From JALZAI01 sp038212215 (GTDB taxonomy: Bacteria; Actinomycetota; Actinomycetes; Mycobacteriales; Jatrophihabitantaceae), in NCBI GenBank assembly GCA_038212215.1, contig JBBQUT010000006.1:62001-126000 (forward strand): 64,000 nt of DNA, written 5' to 3'. Shown here piece by piece: positions 61,483-64,000 of this stretch. How positions within the stretch are numbered: the stretch's first letter is position 1; each line of letters begins with the position of its first letter. A program made the translations under genes and the position numbers. The notes under the pieces are model-generated. The model did no database searches, was not told where the DNA came from, and saw only the letters and a program-made list of their open reading frames with translations.

Positions 61483-62541
61483 ATGTCGATGCCGAACCAA
61501 ACATTACCGTCGCAGTCGCCACAAGCTTCGGAGGCTTCGCACCACACGGCCGCCCCTTTGGAGTTCCGCGCAGTCACCAAGCGCTACGAAGGCGCCAAGG
61601 GTGCCGCGATCGAAGACCTCTCAATCACCGTGCCCGCGGGTGAGGTTTGCGTGCTGGTGGGGCCGTCCGGCTGCGGCAAGACCACGGCAATGCGCCTGGT
61701 CAATCGGATGATCGACCTGACCAGCGGGGACATCCTGATCGATGGCAAGAGCATTCTGGGGCGGGCGCCCACGCAGCTGCGCCGCGAGATCGGTTACGTG
61801 ATCCAGCATGTCGGACTGTTCCCGCATCTGAACATCATCGACAACGTCACGATGGTGCCACGGTTGCTCGGCTGGGACCGCAAGCGGAGCCGCCGGCGCG
61901 GTGAGGAGCTGCTCGATCTGGTCGGCCTTCCGCAAGAGATGGGCTCGCGCTACCCGAGTCAGCTGTCCGGCGGTCAGCGTCAACGCGTTGGCGTGGCGCG
62001 GGCGCTGGCGGCCGATCCCCCACTGATGTTGATGGACGAGCCGTTCGGGGCGATCGACCCGATCAATCGCGAGCGACTGCAGAACGAGTTCCTGCGGCTG
62101 CAAGGTGAGCTTCGCAAGACGATCGTGTTCGTCACGCACGACATCGATGAGGCGATCAGAATGGGTGACCGCATCGCGATCCTGCGCGAGGGCGGGGAAC
62201 TTGTGCAGTACGACACCCCGGACAACATCCTCGCTGCACCTGCCGACGATTTCGTCGCGCGCTTCGTCGGCGCCGACCGCGGGCTCAAGCGGCTCGCCCT
62301 GACCAATGTCGGCGACATCGAACTCGAAGCGCCGCAGCGCGATTCGACACCCGAGCGCAGCTTGCCGCTCACCGCGTCGTTGCGCGATGCCCTGTCGCTG
62401 ATGATGAGCGACGCACGCGGCCCGGTAGCGGTGACCGACGCTGACGGCAAGGTGCGCGGCTCGGTATCCATCGAGTTGATTACCAAGACCCTGCGCACCA
62501 CCAAGGAAAAGACGGCGGCGGACAAGTCGGCGGCGTCGTGA
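61483..62541 (+). CDS. OpuC/ProV-type ABC importer ATPase for quaternary amines
   Basis: 352 residues. Walker A GPSGCGKTTAMRLVNRM, Q-loop VIQHVGLFPHLNI, signature LSGGQRQRVGVARAL and Walker B LMLMDEPFGAIDP are followed by a C-terminal region resembling CBS domains (SLRDALSLMMSDARGPVAVTDADG), the OpuCA/OpuBA layout. Its substrate is likely glycine betaine, carnitine or choline. TAGGAT at 61438-61443 is a possible -10, so it may have its own promoter after etfA. It overlaps the permease by GTGA. Confidence 0.88.
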   Translation: MSMPNQTLPSQSPQASEASHHTAAPLEFRAVTKRYEGAKGAAIEDLSITVPAGEVCVLVGPSGCGKTTAMRLVNRMIDLTSGDILIDGKSILGRAPTQLRREIGYVIQHVGLFPHLNIIDNVTMVPRLLGWDRKRSRRRGEELLDLVGLPQEMGSRYPSQLSGGQRQRVGVARALAADPPLMLMDEPFGAIDPINRERLQNEFLRLQGELRKTIVFVTHDIDEAIRMGDRIAILREGGELVQYDTPDNILAAPADDFVARFVGADRGLKRLALTNVGDIELEAPQRDSTPERSLPLTASLRDALSLMMSDARGPVAVTDADGKVRGSVSIELITKTLRTTKEKTAADKSAAS

Positions 62542-63272
62542 CGCTGCTGCCGATGGCGGCGCCGGTCATCCCCGACTTCGGCAAGACGTCCGGATGTGTG
62601 AAGAACAACGGCACCTTCTGCTGGGACTGGTTCAAGGACCATTGGGCGGGCGCGGACGGCTTGAGCAGCCATTTCGTCGAGCACATCGAACTGACATTGA
62701 TCGCGGTGGCCATCGGATTCGCCATCTCGTTTTTCCTCGCCCTGCTTGCCTACCGCGCGCGCTGGCTCACCGCGCCAGTGACGTTCGTGTCCAGCCTGCT
62801 GTACACCGTGCCGTCCCTTGCCGCGTTCTACATCCTGGCTCCGATCACCGGCATCAACGATTACACCGTCGAGATCGCCTTGGTGTCCTACACTTTGCTG
62901 ATCTTGTTCACCAACACCCTGGCCGGACTCACCGGAGTCTCGGAGGAGATCCGCGACGCCGCGCGCGGCATCGGTCTCACCCGCTCACAATCGCTGTGGC
63001 GCGTCGAACTTCCGCTTGCCGTGCCTACGATCGTCGCCGGGTTGCGTGTCGCGACTGTCACGATCATTTCACTCGTCACCGTCGCGGGGTTGATCGTGCC
63101 CGACGGCCTCGGGTACGTGATTTACGCCTTGGGCTTGCAGAAGAACAGCTTCAACACCGCGCTGATCGCCGGCGGTGTGTTGTGCATCATCCTGGCGCTG
63201 GCCGCGGACGCCCTGCTTGCCGGGCTGCAACGCGTGATCACGCCGTGGGCCGCGGCGCGAAGGATCCGGTGA
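62538..63272 (+). CDS. OpuC-type ABC importer permease (first)
   Basis: 244 residues from a GTG overlapping the ATPase stop. About six hydrophobic segments are present, with the EAA loop EEIRDAARGIGLTRSQSLWRVELPLAVPTIVAGLRVA that contacts the ATPase. SLLYTVPSLAAFYILAPITGIN and GLIVPDGLGYVIYALGLQ are typical of OpuCB/ProW. It is followed by repeat copy D and the second permease. Confidence 0.9.
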   Translation: MTLLPMAAPVIPDFGKTSGCVKNNGTFCWDWFKDHWAGADGLSSHFVEHIELTLIAVAIGFAISFFLALLAYRARWLTAPVTFVSSLLYTVPSLAAFYILAPITGINDYTVEIALVSYTLLILFTNTLAGLTGVSEEIRDAARGIGLTRSQSLWRVELPLAVPTIVAGLRVATVTIISLVTVAGLIVPDGLGYVIYALGLQKNSFNTALIAGGVLCIILALAADALLAGLQRVITPWAAARRIR

Positions 63273-63276
63273 GGAC

Positions 63277-63360
63277 GGGCATGAGCGAGGCTTGCCGAGC
63301 GAACCAATGTGATCGCGACTCCGCATGCCCGCCCGGAGCGAAGCGAGGACGGGCATGAGC
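63277..63360 (+). repeat. Dispersed start-codon-associated repeat, copy D (between the two permease genes), with 25-codon ORF
   Basis: The element starts GGGCATGAGC (63277-63286) and ends GGGCATGAGC (63351-63360), exact 10-bp copies 74 bp apart. Inside are TTGCCGAGCGAACCAATGTG and CCGGAGCGAAGCGAGG. It encodes a 25-codon ORF (63281-63358) beginning MSEACRANQC and ending KRGRA, whose TGA overlaps the ATG of the second permease. It aligns without gaps to copy A in the aro operon; the two peptides agree at 15 of 25 positions. Confidence 0.75.
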
Positions 63361-64000
63361 AATGACTTCGTAGACGCGTTCACCTTCATCGCCGACCGAT
63401 GGAGCGGCGTGCTGGAGCCGCGATCGGTCGAACATCTCATTATTTCCGGCGAAGCGATCGCGGTATCGATTCTCATTGGCGTGCCGTTGGGCGCGTTTCT
63501 CGGCCACATCCACAGATTCTCGTTCTTAGCAATCAACACCTCGAACATCGCCCGCGCGTTGCCGAGCCTCGCAATTCTTGCGATATTGCTGCCGTATACC
63601 GGCATCGGCGACACGACGATCATCATTGCGCTCGTCGTGCTGGCCGCGCCACCGATCCTCACCAACAGCTACGTCGCTGTGGATCAAGTCGATCCCGATA
63701 CCGTGGACGCTGCCAAGGGAACCGGGCTGACTCCCTGGCAGGTGTTGCTGCGGGTCGAACTTCCGCTGGCGCTGCCGCTGATGTTCGCCGGCATCCGCAC
63801 GGCAGCGGTGTTCGTGGTCGCCACCGCCACCTTGAAGGGTTTCTTCGGTGGCGGTGGCCTGGGCGAGGTCATCGCCGACCCGGCCTCGTACAAGATTTCC
63901 GGAGTAATCGGGGCGTCCTATGTTCTGATCTTGATGGCCGTCGCCGTGCAACTCGTCTTTCTCGGCCTCGAGTACGTCGTCACCCCAGCCGGTCTGCGCC
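63355..64000 (+). CDS. OpuC-type ABC importer permease (second), 3' end outside window
   Basis: The first 215 codons are present; the frame runs off the right edge. From the ATG at 63355 (MSNDFVDAFTFIADRW) it shows hydrophobic segments and the EAA loop VDQVDPDTVDAAKGTGLTPWQVLLRVELPLALPLMFAGIRTA, with LKGFFGGGGLGEVIADP, as in OpuCD/ProW. Two permeases plus an ATPase match the OpuC arrangement; the substrate-binding protein presumably follows beyond the edge. Confidence 0.9.
   Translation, partial: MSNDFVDAFTFIADRWSGVLEPRSVEHLIISGEAIAVSILIGVPLGAFLGHIHRFSFLAINTSNIARALPSLAILAILLPYTGIGDTTIIIALVVLAAPPILTNSYVAVDQVDPDTVDAAKGTGLTPWQVLLRVELPLALPLMFAGIRTAAVFVVATATLKGFFGGGGLGEVIADPASYKISGVIGASYVLILMAVAVQLVFLGLEYVVTPAGLR

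Noticed and set aside
1..64000. CRISPR arrays, insertion sequences, prophage genes or a replication origin
   Set aside because: No regularly spaced palindromic repeats, transposase, integrase, phage structural genes or DnaA-box clusters were seen.

Overview
The window is high-GC DNA whose gene content and order fit a free-living actinobacterium. The shikimate block aroC-aroK-aroB-aroQ followed by efp-nusB-pyrR, a PyrR-type leader, GTG/TTG starts, ATGA-coupled operons, and DUF5994, DUF1206 and PaaX proteins all point there. I cannot name the genus. Both ends cut a gene: pyrR on the left and a second osmolyte permease on the right. I see no prophage, insertion sequence or CRISPR array.

Layout. 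0-9 kb is core metabolism on the minus strand (pyrR, nusB, efp, shikimate genes, zwf), interrupted by an inserted ABC-F ATPase and a TauE/TSUP exporter that overlap tail to tail. 9-11 kb holds mobA, a DUF6457 gene and fdhD, which are cofactor and maturation genes for the formate dehydrogenase further on. 11-20.7 kb has assorted genes: PPOX and VOC proteins, PaaX, DUF5994, DUF1206, an Lrp regulator facing a branched-chain 2-oxoacid dehydrogenase operon, rbsK, a LapA-like membrane protein and a DUF2231-Rieske fusion. 21-31 kb is a compact selenium unit. It holds a formate dehydrogenase whose catalytic subunit reads through an in-frame UGA as selenocysteine, its iron-sulfur and NrfD-like subunits, selD, tRNA-Sec, selA, selB, and a class V aminotransferase. 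32-42 kb has a BTAD regulator, a two-component system and a 1783-residue secreted heme peroxidase with RTX and fibronectin III repeats, closed by two hairpin terminators. 42-47 kb is a coupled polyhydroxyalkanoate/acyl-CoA operon.

47.8-64 kb is the most interesting accessory region. It joins parts usually met in anaerobes (a non-pyrrolysine MttB-type methyltransferase, a corrinoid protein, a pterin-dependent methyltransferase, a RACo-like corrinoid activator, DUF1638) to a MetF-like protein, PurU, a dimethylglycine-dehydrogenase-like flavoprotein, EtfAB, two IclR regulators and an OpuC-type ABC importer. Read together, these suggest import of a quaternary amine such as glycine betaine, removal of one methyl through corrinoid and folate, oxidation of the next through the flavoprotein, and release of the one-carbon units as formate. 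The selenoprotein formate dehydrogenase in the same window could then oxidise that formate. This is inference from family membership and neighbourhood.

Two further patterns cross operon boundaries. Four copies of a 71-84 bp element (consensus pieces GAGCGAAC and GAGCGAAGCGAGG) sit directly in front of start codons. In two or three copies the element is itself a 24-25 codon ORF wedged between neighbouring genes. Separately, a near-identical 18-bp site, TTGTAnnATnCGCAACAA, lies at the promoters of the MetF-like and dimethylglycine-dehydrogenase-like genes, with related half-sites before the MttB-like and second IclR genes.
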